Shown: one piece after another, positions 44,801 to 58,300 of the stretch | Layout: every line of letters starts with the position of its first letter | Position numbering within the stretch: the first letter of the stretch is position 1 | Assembly (NCBI GenBank): GCA_914767715.1 | Contig: OU612065.1 | Location: 34,160,001 to 34,224,000, forward strand | DNA: 64,000 nt | Reading direction: 5' to 3' | Origin: Membranipora membranacea | Taxonomy: Eukaryota > Bryozoa > Gymnolaemata > Cheilostomatida > Membraniporidae | Position numbers and translations under genes: made by a program | Notes under the pieces: generated by a model | What the model was told of the DNA's origin: nothing | Databases searched by the model: none | Seen by the model: only the letters and a program-made list of their open reading frames with translations

Positions 44801-47800
44801 AAAATCCAAATGCAAGCTCTATAAAATTGATCCTCAAGTCATGACAATTTCAGATGATGTGAGGTGAATTTCTGGTAACAAAATGTAACTATGAAGATTT
44901 ACTGGTCTTATATATTACAGCATGTGTACAATGGTTAACCTCACGGAGCTGAATGTGAGTGGTAACGGGAGCCTGAAGAGATTACCAGACTGGATCTGTG
45001 AGATGAAGAGCTTGACAAAGTTAGTTGTGTCACACTATAGGCTACAGGAACTGCCAGAGAGGTAAATCAGACGTGTTGATCCATGCCCATTTCTCTCTGT
45101 TTTTGCTGTTATTTCCGCCTTGTCAGTTAGATGTGTCAATTTATTTAATACAATATCAAATTGAGGTTGATTTGTAAAATCCAAATGCAAGCTCTATAAA
45201 ATTGATCCTCAAGTCATGACAATTTCAGATGATGTGAGGTGAATTTCTGGTAACAAAATGAAACTATGAAGATTTACTGATCTTATATATTACAGCATGT
45301 GTACAATGGTTAACCTCACGGAGCTGAATGTGAGTGGTAACAGGAGCCTGAAGAGATTACCAGACTGGATCTGTGAGATGAAGAGCTTGACAAAGTTAGA
45401 TGTGTCAGACTGTAGGCTACAGGAACTGCCAGAGAGGTAAATCAGACGTGTTGATCCATGCCCATTTCTCTCTGTTTTTGCTGTCATTTCCGCCTTGTCA
45501 GTTAGATGTGTCAATTTATTTAATATAATATCAAATTGAGGTTGATTTGTAAAATCCGAATGCAAGCTCTATAAAATTAATCCTCAGCAGGCTAACCATA
45601 AATACTATATCCTCTAGGGTTATGGTATTCTGCATGATAATAATAATAATAAAGTTTTTGCCAAACTTGATAGCTGGTAGTTTTGGAGTTGTCGGCACCT
45701 AGTTCTTAAGAAAGGCGGAGCATTCTTATTTGTATGCATTTAGGGTAAGTCAATCTGCATGATATGTGAAAATCTTTGATGAAATTTCTTATCCACAGCA
45801 GAGATTGATGGTGGCCACGATTTCATTGGTCAACCAGTTTTCAAATTGGATTGTGGCTTTTGCCATTTTAGGGCCACTCTCATGATATATACAAAATTAC
45901 CCTGTTTTTGTATTTTGTAATGTAGCCTAAGATCACTCAGTCTCCCAGCAGGTACATCTTCCCTCTAAAAACAACTAAGTATGATAAACTTTGAGATAAC
46001 CTTGAAGTTTTATCAAATATCAGGAGTCGGCACAAAGCTCCCTCTGTTTTCACTAAAACTTATTTAAGGTTTTGAATGAGTAGGTCCAAAATCAGGACTG
46101 GAGTAAAGTCATAGATTCAAACAATAGTCAAACCTCCATGGAAAACTTCATAGCTACACTTCAAGCTATCAAAAAAAGCACATGAATTAGATTTTAGACA
46201 GCCTTGGATGACAACCGAATTGTACTCACTCACATAGGAACATACCCGACTTCATCGCAAGGTGAAAAATATCCCTATAACCTAATACTCAAGAAAAATT
46301 ATCAGAAATTACAAATTATGTTTTAAATTAAGAACGCTAAAAGAGATTATTTTGCACACAAATTTGAGCCATGTAAGAACAACAAAAGTTGAAAAATGAA
46401 AATATATCAGAAAAATCATCACTAAGAGCGAGACAAAAGATAGTAATTTAATGATAAAAAAGGATGGTTCTGAGATCACTGATGCGTTAGGTACTGTTCA
46501 AAAGTTTAACCAATTTTTTGTGAGTTTTGGGTCGTCACTAGCTAATGATTTACCAGAACCTTCATGTGATTATGAGTGCTCCGGAAAATTTGAGGAAATT
46601 TGTTTTTAGAGATTAAATCTGTAATTAGCAAGCTGAAGACAAAGGAAGCCAAAGGGTGTGATTTAATCAGCGCATGTACAATAAAGAAAACTACCTGAGG
46701 TGCTCATACTCGAAACCTTTCTAAGCTAGTTCAGACTGGATCAACAGACTAACTGGTTCATACTGACATTATCAGAGAAATATCAGCAGATTAACTGACA
46801 ATGTTCTTATTGAACACTACAAAAAACACCATTTATCAAATCTTATCACAATGCAATCTCCGTTCCTCATTCTGCGCATGCTCAGCTCTGGGCATGAGCT
46901 GATCTCTGCAAAATTGAGTCTCGGAATTCCGAAGCCATCTAATTGGCTACCTGCTCTGGTGACATACTCCCCAAAGCGTGCGGATTTGTTATTAATAGTT
47001 ATCCTCTCTTGTCATTATTAGCTGATTTTGATTGACAGTTTATGCAGGGGATATCCCATTTCCCCTTTCCAAAGTTGCATTCAGAACCCAAACTAAACTC
47101 ATTGCTCTTGCACATGCGCAAATTCGAGTCACGCATGATGCATACTTAGCATTACGACAGCTGCTTTGTGGTAATGATAGCCTAGTTTATCAGTGATCTA
47201 CATGCCCACTCAGATCACGAGAGTCAGTATGCCGTTCTCTGTCATAGTCTAGGATCACTCACTAGCCTAGAGGAGCTGAGTTTAGATAATAATTACACAC
47301 TGACAGAGTTACCAAATGAGGTTGGGGGATCGAATAGGCTAGGATATTAGATATGTCACAGTGTGGCTTCACCTGTCTGCCATTCACCATTCTAGTTACA
47401 TACCCTACTGACCTTATGTTTTCAAGTGGTTTAATAATTCTCAGTTAATGACAGAAACGGAATACTTAATATGTTCATGTATATTCTACCATGACACCAC
47501 AATAAGATGTGTGCATCAGTGGTATGACTTTAGCTTGGCATGCAGAGGGTCCCAGGTTCTACTCCCGTTTGTGGAAGGGATTTTTGTAGTTGAGTTAAAA
47601 GCTTGAATTTTTCTCATCTTGGACAAACTTACCAGAAATTAGCGGGCCTAAAATCCGTGAATAATTAAGACTAGTGAAAAAGGTTGGAGTAGTGCCCTCC
47701 GCAAATTAGGAGCCCGCGAATTATTTTTTGGTAAAGACTATTTTATATTATATATTACAGCATGTGTACAATGATTAACCTCACAGAGCTGAATGTGAGA

Positions 47801-50800
47801 GGTAACAGTAGCCTGAAGAGATTACCAGACGGGATCTGTAAGATGAAGAGCTTGACAAAGTTATATGTGTCACACTGTAGGTAGGAACTGCCAGAGAGGT
47901 AAATCAGACGTGTTGATCCATGCCCATTTCTCTCTGTTTTTGCTGTTATTTTCGCCTTGTCAGTTAGATGTGTCAATTTATTTAATATAATATCAAATTG
48001 ATGTTGATTTGTAAAATCCAAATGCAAGCTCAGGCTTGATCAACAGTCTAACTGGTTCAGACTGACGTTATCAGGGGATTATCAACTGATTTACTGACTA
48101 TGTTTATAATAAATACTACATAAAAAATACATTACCAAATCTTATCACATCACAATCTGTGTTCTCTGTTATAGTCTAGGAACACTGACCAGCCTGGAAG
48201 AGCTGACGTTAGATGTTAATAAAACACCGACAGAGTTACCAGATGAGATCGGGGGATTGAAGAGTCTACAGGTATTACATGTATCAGGGTGTGGCCTCAC
48301 CAGTCTGCCAAGCAGGTAAATATATATATACATTCATTGCATTTTGAGTTTGAGTCACTTTAAGAACATATTGATGTGCACTGAATGAATTTATGTATAT
48401 ATATATAAATGTGTGCTGAATCTCAAGCTCTAAGCTGAAAATATTGCATTATGAGACTGGTGTGTAGAATGCAATTACCAACAAGGTGACCCTCGATTGC
48501 AATTTTTTGTCAAATTTTTATAAACGCTGTAGGACGTAAATATTAACTGCATGATATTGTCATAAACCAATTTTACGGCAGGATATTAAGGATGTGTCTT
48601 AAGTGCTGTTGGTCAGAGTTTTGGGTATACCAATTTGCCAGATCTGAGAGTTTGAGACTGGTGTGTAGAATTGAATTACCAACCAGGCGAGGTTCAATCG
48701 CAATTTTTTGACTTATCTTTCTAATAACTGTTAGGATCCAATGTAAATATTATCTGCATGATATTATCATAAGCCAAATATATTTAAGATTTGTCTGCAG
48801 CGCTGTTGGTCAGAGTTTTTGGTATGACAACACCTGAGAGTTAGAATCTAAAATACAAATATAGGATTTATTGTAAAGTCATAGATACCGAAGCACAACC
48901 CAAGTATTTACTTTAAAACTGAGGTGCTCATATTCTCAAAAGATTTCATGCAGGGTTAGGCTTAAGCTAGTTCAGGTTTGATCAACAGTCTAACTGGTTC
49001 GGACTGACGTTATCAGGGGATTATCAACTGATTTACTGACTATCCCTATAAAAAATACTACATAAAAAATACATTACCGAATCTTATCACATCACAATCT
49101 GTGTTCTCTGTTATAGTCTAGGAACACTGACCAGCCTGGAAGAGCTGACGTTAGATGATAATAAAACACTGACAGAGTTACCAGATGAGATCGGGGGATT
49201 GAAGAGTCTACGGACATTAAATGTATCAAAGTGTGGCCTCACCCGTCTGACAAGCAGGTAAATATATATATTTATATACATTCATTACATATTGAGTTTG
49301 AGTCGCGTTTAGAACATATTGATGTGCACTGAATGAATTTATACATATATAATATATATGAATTCATTGCATGTTGAGTTTAGAAACTCTAAGAACTTAT
49401 TGATGTGTGCTGAATCTCAAGCTCTAAGCTGAAAATATTGCAATATGAGACTGGTGTGTAGAATGCAATTACCAACAAGGTGGGTTTCAATTGCAATTTT
49501 TTGTCAAATTTTTATAAACGCTGTAGGACGTAAATATTAACTGCATGATATTGTCATAAACCAAATTTATGGCAGGATATTAAGGATTTGTCTTAAGTGC
49601 TGCTGGTCAGAGTTTTGGGTATACCAATTTCCCAGGTCTGCGAGAGATAGAATTTACAATACAAGTATGGAATTTATGGAATCCCACTGATATGCAAATT
49701 ATGCCTGGAATCGTCAATATGATATAAGTATTTAGATTGATTCCTTTTTAGGGCAGATGTCCGCAATATAAACATATAGGAATGGAAAGTGATATACATA
49801 CTAAAGAATATTATGAAGATCATATCCCCTTGTAAAAATCACTGACCCAGCTTTGTTGCCAGTATTATAGGAGTTGCTTGCACCGATGTGTTTGTATACG
49901 CTGTTTGTCAGGTTTTTGGCTAGGCCAACCGCAAGGAATATTGATAATAGAAAAGGCAATTGAAAATATCATAGCCTATTGATCGTTGGTGTGCAGTCTT
50001 TGTATTAAACCTGTGGCCAAACATCTCTGGCAATCACTGCCAAGAAAATTTATGTTGTAAGGTAGGAATTAATGAGCTATTTTTTAGTTAGCTGCAAACG
50101 ATATTCCGCTAATATATAAAACTTGCAGATACTATAAATGGCAAAAAGATTTTCCCATATAAATTGTAAAACTAATAATTCATACATTACTATCAATTTA
50201 TTTATAAGCGGTCATACTCTCCAAATATTACCAGACACCATAATAGGTTGATAGACTGCAAGATGGATTACAATGTCTCCAGGGGATGGTTTCAATAAGA
50301 GACTCAAAACATCCCTTATAGCTTCAAAATTCAGCAATAAATAGATAGACAGACATAATGTTACCCATCATTCTGTAAGTGTTTGCATTGCTGTTTGTCC
50401 GGTCTTTTTATATCAGCAAGCTTTGAAAAATAGAAATTAGAGAAGAAATTTGAGAATATCAAATTTTATTTTACATCAAAAATATATAATCCCCTTTGTT
50501 AGAGCTTACATGTCTCAAAGTTGTAGGCTGGGCATGTTACAGAGACCAGGTTATCTTTTTGTTATGCCAATGCAGATTCACAACCCAAGGCCTGCAGGTC
50601 AGATTCACTTTCTCCCATCTCTATCCAGGTTAATAGATCACCCAATAGGGATTCCATACATGTGCTCCACTTTGGCGCCAAAAATCTAATAAAAGTTTGT
50701 TTACATTGATAAGGAAGAATTTGATGTCAGGAGTGGGACTCTCAAAAAACAATGCCATATACTATCAAACAATAATTACTGATAAATAAATTTACTAATT

Positions 50801-52282
50801 TTTCTCAGTAAATAGTGATTATTTTTTGAAAAACATTATAGCTGCACATTCCTCCGCTATATTTGACTCTGCGGATGGATTTTTGAAAGCTTATTATCTA
50901 TGTTTCAAACAAAGTAAAATATGAAAAACTGTAGGAATACAATACATTTGACTACTCATTCTTTTCCCGAGTCCAGTTTTTAGTTATATTACAATGGCTA
51001 GGCTCGATGTGATTACCATGATGTCAAAGTTATTAGGATGTAAATTTGAGCATAGCAAATTGGTAAAAGTAACTTGCATTTTTTTGTCCCTAATATTACC
51101 CCCCACACAAGAAAACCGCTGCAAGTGTAGTAACGAAGTCTCTATAATGAATGCTGGACCCGAACCGCAGGCCACCTTCAAATCTGAGGTGCTCATACTC
51201 TAAACCTTTCACGCGGGGTTATAGGCTTAAACTTGTTTTTTTTTTAAATGTTTTACAAAATTAGCCGTCAAGAAAAAACTAAAATATGGAAAAAAATCAA
51301 TCAAGATGGCGAAAAAAATCAATCAAAACATCAACATTTGAATAATTTATAATTGAGTATTGAACATAAATTAAATGGTATATTGTTAAAAGTAGATGAT
51401 ATCATATTAACTAAGAAGTTATTTGAAGTTAGGTGTAGCTTGAGCATGTCTCTCATATTAAAAATGCACGAAAAATTAGAATTTTCTAACATAAATGGTG
51501 GACATGTCTTGTTTATCAATTAATGTCCAGTTATGCTAGTATAATATATGTTGAGCACTGGTAGATGTAGGAGGTGTAATGACCCTGATAATTCATTAGT
51601 TGGTACCAGGTGATTAGGAATGATTTGTATATTACATATCAACCTGAAGGCTCTCTTCTGGAGTAAAAATATGTCCTTTAGTATATAGCTTGGTGATAGG
51701 TTGTAGTAAATATGGATACCACTTATGATGTGGCAAAAAATTAAATGATGGTAAAGTATAAAAGATGTTTTGTTGTCAAAAAACGCCTACAAAGTTGTTA
51801 TAGTGTAATTGCCTTTGCTTCCTTTTAACGGACTAAGGAAACATGGTCATGCCATGTTAGCCTGTCATTCATGATGAAACCTAACAGATTTCTTTCAGGC
51901 TTTATCAACAGACTTACTGGTTCAGACTGACATTATTAGGGGAATATCAACTGATTCTCTGACTATGTCCATAATAAATACTGTAATAAAATACATTTAC
52001 CTAATCTTATCATAACACTATTATGTGTTCTCTGTTATAGTCTAGGATCACTCACCAGCCTGGAGTCCCTGTGGTTAAGTGGTAATAAAACCCTGACAGA
52101 GTTACCAGATGAGATCAGGGGATTGAAGAGTTTGCAGACATTAAATGTATCACAGTGTGGCCTCACCATTCTGCCAAGCAGGTAAATATATATATTTATA
52201 TACATTCATTACATATTGAGTTTGAGTCGCTTTAAGAACATATTGATGTGCACTGAAAGAATATATGTATATATAAATAAAA

Positions 52283-52318
<36 letters not shown>

Positions 52319-55300
52319 TTATTGCATGTTGAGTTTAAGAACTTTAAGAACATATTGATGTGTGCTGAATCTCAAGCTCTAAGCTGAAAATATTGCATTA
52401 TGAGACTGGTGTGTAGAATACAATCACCAACAAGGTGAGTCTCAATTGCAGTTTTTTGTCAAATATTTATAAACGCTGTAGGACGTAAATATTAACTGCA
52501 TATTGTCATGAACCAAAGCTTTGCAAGCTTTGAAAAATAGAAATTAGAGAAGAAATTTGAGAATATCAAATTTTATTTTACATCCAAAATATACAATCCC
52601 CTTTGTTAGAACTTACCTGTTCCCAAGTTGTAGGCTGGGCATGTTACAGAGAGCAGGTTATCTTTCTGTTTAGCCAATGCAGAATGACAACCCAAGGCCT
52701 GCAGGTCAGATTCACTTTCTCCCATCCCTTTCCAGGTTAATAGATCACCCAATAGTGATTCCGTACATGTGCTCCATTTTGGCGCCAAACATCTCATAAA
52801 AGTTTGTCTACATTGATAAGGAAGAATTTGATGTCAGGAGTGGGACTCTCATAAACAATGCCCTATACTATCAAACAATAATTACTGATAAATAAATTTA
52901 CTAATTTTTCTCAGTAAATAGTGATTATTTTTTGAAAAACATTATAGCTGCACATTCCTCCGCTATATTTGACTCTGCGGATGGATTTTTGAAAGCTTAT
53001 TTTCTATATTTAAAAGAAAGTAAAATATGAAAAACTGTAGTAATACAATACATTTGACTACTCATTCTTTTCCCGAGTTCAGTTTTTAGTTATATTACAA
53101 TGGCTAGGCTCGATGTGATTACCATGATGTCGAAGTTATTAGGATGTAAATTTGAGCATAGCAAATTGGTAAAAGTAACTTGCATTTTTTTGTCCCTAAT
53201 ATTACCCCCCACACAAGAAAACCGCTGCAAGTGTAGTAACGAAGTCTCTATAATGAATGCTGGACCTGAACCGCAGGCCACCTTCAAATCAGAGGTGCTC
53301 ATACTCTAAACCTTTGACATGGGGTTATATGTATGTATGTATGTCATTGTATTCATCTCATTCACTGAGAAATAAAATGTTTGTGTAATGTGCTCTGGGT
53401 AAAAACTTATAAAATATTGCACCAAAAATAATAAAAAGATATAATAAAAGACACACAATCTATTTAGTTATCTAGTAAAGAGTATACTATTCAAAAGTCT
53501 GACACTTTCCGCCCTGTAACATTTGGCACGGATTTGAACTCTGTGTCTTATGGCAGTGTAACGACCTGATGGAAGTTGGTCAAGTATCAGTACAGGCTCG
53601 CTGGAGGTGGCAACCATTCGAAGACTTTTAGTCTTGAGTTTACTAATGTAAAGTTCTTCGAGGGGCGTAAAGCTTAGGTCACCTGAGAGATATCCAGCAG
53701 ATTTTATGACAGACCTAACTTTTCTCTTTGAATCAGCTGACATGTGTTGGTATAAGACCACAAGATGGTAGCTTAGGATGGATTCGATAAAAGACTTATA
53801 GCAGGTGTTAATCAGTTTCTCGTTAACTCCTAGATGATAGAGTTTCGATATGATATAGAGTCTTTGTCGAGCCTTCTTGGTGGATTTGACAGTATTAGCT
53901 GAGAAGTCAAGTTTTTTGGTGACTATGGTCCCGAGGTAGGTGAACTGATCTACTTGTTCAATCTCGCTGTTGTTATTTACGAGTGCTGGCTGCGTAGGGT
54001 CATCTCGGTAGTTGCACATGATTAGCTCTTTGGTCTTTTTGGCGTTCAGGATGAGGTCATTATCAGCACACCATTGGCTGACGGAGTCTGCAGCAGATTG
54101 AAGATCGGAGGTAGCATTAGCAGAGAGGAGCTTCATAATAACAGTATCATCGGCATACTTAACCAGTCTGATATTTTCACTAGTTTTCGGCATGTCAACA
54201 ACATACAGAGAGAAGAGGAGAGGACTGATCACGCAGCCTTGAGGGCTGCCAGTCGATGTACATATTGATGCTGAGGTATTTAGAGTCGTTTGAACACACT
54301 GTTTACGGTTGGTTAGAAAATCGAATACCCAATTAGTGATGTTTGGATGAATGTCATAGGTTTGGAGTTTTCTTATCATGGTAGCCGGGTTTATGGTGTT
54401 AAATGCGCTGGAGAAGTCTATAAAGAGTGCTCTCACACTATTCTTAGCATTTCTGTCTAGGTGTTCGGTAACAGTGTCTAATAGAGATATCAACGCATCT
54501 TCAGTGGATTTGTTAGGCTGATATGCGAACTGAGTGGGATCGTTAAGATTAGGGGCTAAGCGTTTCATTACTAGTTGCTCAAGACACTTCCCAACTACAG
54601 AAGTTAACGCTATTGAACGAAAATCTTTTGGTTCAACGGCACCTGCACATTTTGGTATGGGTTTGATCGTCGCCGTCTTCCATATCTGAGGCATAGTATC
54701 CTGCTGGATTGATCTATTGAATATGGTGGTCAACGGCTCAGCTAGGACCGGTGCAGCCGACTTCAGCAGTCGACCAGTGATAGTATCAGGTCCCGGACTC
54801 TTGTTGACTTTCACACCACGCAGGGTTGCGTACACTTCTTCAAAAGAAAACTCATCAAAAGGCATATCAAGTGGTGGCAAAACAGGCATATCATAGGATT
54901 TATCAAATCTATTGAAAAAAGAATTCATAGTATCAGCATTTAGAGAGCACCGAGGCACATTATTCTTAAGTTTTAATATAGATTTCAATTGACTCCAAGC
55001 TACTCTGCTATTACTCTGCATCTTACTCTCAATGTCAGAGGCATGTATGTGTTTAGCTTCTCTGATCGCCTTCTGGACTTGAGCTTTCAGTTTATGGTGT
55101 TCTGGTGATCCAGTGAGGTAGGCAGTGTGCTTATAGCCGATCATCCGGGTGATTCTGGGAGTCATCCATGGTTTGTTGTTGGCTGGGAGTCTTATTGTTC
55201 TGGATGGAATGCAGTTTTCTATGGAGAAGTTCAGGTATTCAACAAATACATCAGTGGCAGTGTTGACATCAGTGGATGAGAGCAGTTCTGACCAGTCGGT

Positions 55301-58300
55301 GTCATCAAGACAACTCAGTAGCTTTTTCATGTTCTCATCACTCCACACTTGCTTGGTAACAGTTGATGGCTTGCTGGTGAGTGCTCTGTGTTTGTACGTT
55401 GGTAATAGGAACACACAGGCATGATCAGAGTTCCCTAGTTCAGGTAGCTTTGTTGATTTATATGAGTTCTTGATGTTTATATAACACTTATCCAGGATCT
55501 TGTCACCTCTAGTAGTGCATGTCACTTGCTGTTGGAAATGAGGCAGTTGTACATACGAGCTGTTGAAATCACCAAGCACTACGATGGTAGCGTTGGGATT
55601 TCCCCTCTCTAGAGTTTCTATGACGTCATGGATCTTCCTAACATCTTTCTTGACAACCCCACTAGAGGGCGCCACAAACAATGTACAATTATACTAGTAC
55701 CACAATGATACAAGGGATTTCCCTTGGTAACCAGAATGACCTTAGTCTGACTCTCATAATCTCTAATGTTCGTTCTGAGTGGGTCGACACAATTGAACCT
55801 TGATCGCACCACTTATCATTTATGTAAATTAATAAACCACCACCTTGATTTTTATTGGTGGTGGTCTGACTTCTGTCGCACCGAAGAGTCCAAATTCCAT
55901 CTAGAGCTACCTGAGAGTCTAAGAAAATTGTCATTGAGCCATGTTTCTGTCAAAGCAATCAGACAGCAGTTTTGAAGTTGGTTAGTTTGGAATGCTGCCT
56001 CCAGCTGATCTACTTTGTTGCATAGTCTGTTGACATTAGACAGGAGGATGCTGGGTAAGGGAGTTCTAATCTTCCCATTACACTTACTGTCTCTTAGTTT
56101 TTGTCTTGCTCCTGATCTCTTCCCTCTTTTCTCACTCCTCAGAATTTCCGGAGATTGACACTTGACTACTTTTCTATATTTAGTGTCCCAGAGGTGCTTC
56201 TGTACAGTTTTTGTGGTTCTGCCAATATGTAGGAGAGTTCTACGATCTATCTTGAGACAGTAGGCTGATGGTAGAGTGCCTTAACTGGTATAAAATAGCT
56301 AAAACTCAGAGAATTTTCAGTAGCACTTTCAAAACAAGGCCGCCATTTTTCGGCGCAAAATAGAAAAAAAAACAAAAAAACTTAAACTTGTTTTTTTTTA
56401 AATGTTTTACAAAATTAGCCGTCAAGAAAAAACTAAAAAAAGGGAAAAAAATCAATCAAGATGGCGAAAAAAATAATCAGAACATCAACATCTGAATAAT
56501 TTATAATGGAGTATTGAACATAAATTAAATGGTATATTGTTAAAAGTAGATGCTATCATATTAACTAAGAAGTTATTTGAAGTTAAGTGTAGCTTGAACA
56601 TGTCTCTCATATTAAAAATGCGCGAAAAATTAGAATTTTCTAACATAAATGGTGGACATGTCTTGTTTACCAATTGATGTCCAGTTATGCTCGTAAAATA
56701 TATATTGAGCACTGGTAGATGTAGAAGGTGTAATGACCCTGATATTTCATTAGTTGGTACCAGGTGATTAGGAATGATTTGTATATTACATATCAACCTG
56801 AAGGCTCTCTTCTGGAGTAAAAATATGTCCTTTAGTATGTAGTTTGGTGATAGGTTGTAGTAAATATGGATACTACTTATGATGTGGCAAAAAATTAAAT
56901 GATGGTAAAGTATATAAGATGTTTTGTTGTCAAAAAACTCCTACAAAGTTGTTATTGCCTTTGCTTCCTTTTAACGGACTAAGGAAACATGGTCATGCCA
57001 TGTTAGCCTGTCATTCATGATGAAGCCTAACAGTTTTCATTCAGGCTTTATCAACAGACTAACTGGTTCAGACTGACATTAGTAGGGGAATGTCAACTGA
57101 TTTGCTGACTATGTTTATAATAAATACTGTAAAAAAATGCCTTTGCTTCCTTTTAACGGACTAAGGAAACATGGTCATGCCATGTTAGCCTGTCATTCAT
57201 GATGAAACCTAACCGTTTTCATTCAGGCTTTATCAACAGACTAACTGGTTCAGACTGACATTAGTAGGGGAAAGTCAACTGATTTGCTGACTATGTTTAT
57301 AATAAATACTGTAAAAAAATGCCTTTGCTTCCTTTTAACGGACTAAGGAAACATGGTCATGCCATGTTAGCCTGTCATTCATGATGAAACCTAACCGTTT
57401 TCATTCAGGCTTGATCGACAGTCTAACTGGTTCAGACTGACGTTATCAGGGGATTATCAACTGATTTACTGACTATCCCTATAAAAAATACTACATAAAA
57501 ATACATTACCGAATCTTATCGCATCACAATCTGTGTTCTCTGTTATAGTCTAGGAACACTGACCAGCCTGGAAGAGCTGACGTTAGATGATCATAAAACA
57601 CTGACAGAGTTACCAGATGAGATCGGGGGATTGAAGAGTCTACGGACTTTAAATGTATCAGAGTGTGGCCTCACCAGTCTGCCAAGCAGGTAAATATGAT
57701 ATATTTATATACATTCATTACATATTGAGTTTGAGTCGCTTTAAGAACATATTGATGTGCACTGAAAGAACTTATGTATATATAAATAAATATATAAATA
57801 AATATATAAATATATGTATATATATATAAATTCATTGCATGTTGAGTTTAGGAACTCTAATAACTTATTGATGTGTGCTGAATCTCAAGCTCTAAGCTGA
57901 AAATATTGCATTATGAGACTGGTGTGTAGAATACAATTACCAACAAGGTGACCCTCGATTGCAATTTTTTGTCAACTTTTTATAGCACTGTAGGACGTAA
58001 ATATTAACTGCATGATATTGTCATAAACCAACTTTATGGCAGGATATTAAGGATTTGTCTTAAGTGCTGTTGGTCAGAGTTTTGGGTATACCAATGTTTT
58101 TTTTTAAATGTTTTACAAAATTAGCCGTCAAGAAAAAACTAAAAAAGGGAAAAAAATCAATCAAGATGGCGAAAAAAATAATCAGAACATCAACATTTGA
58201 ATAATTATAATGGAGTATTGAACATAAATTAAATGGTATATTGTTAAAAGTAGATGCTATCATATTAACTAAGAAGTTATTTGAAGTTAAGTGTAGCTTG

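Larger units (their letters stand above)
48970..51820 (+). repeat. Segmental unit with exon A2
   Basis: Copy of the 1372-4735 unit, without the satellite array: exon A2, AT-rich intron, conserved blocks near 50.45 and 51.0 kb, and a minus-strand LINE 3' end at 51331-51820. Confidence 0.8.

Noticed and set aside
40342-45436. CRISPR-like array (regular repeats)
   Set aside because: The ~375-bp period, splice sites and LRR coding content show tandem exon duplication in a eukaryotic gene.
40336-48027. About ten near-identical 91-codon minus-strand frames over the LRR exons
   Set aside because: They are antisense of the type B exon plus intron. They are alike only because the units are recent duplicates; no motif or codon-position conservation supports a gene.
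53090-53309. 69-codon + strand frame starting ATGGCTAGGCTCGATG, present in several units
   Set aside because: Disrupted at 4072 and 63589. It overlaps an equally open minus-strand frame and is probably non-coding duplicated intron.
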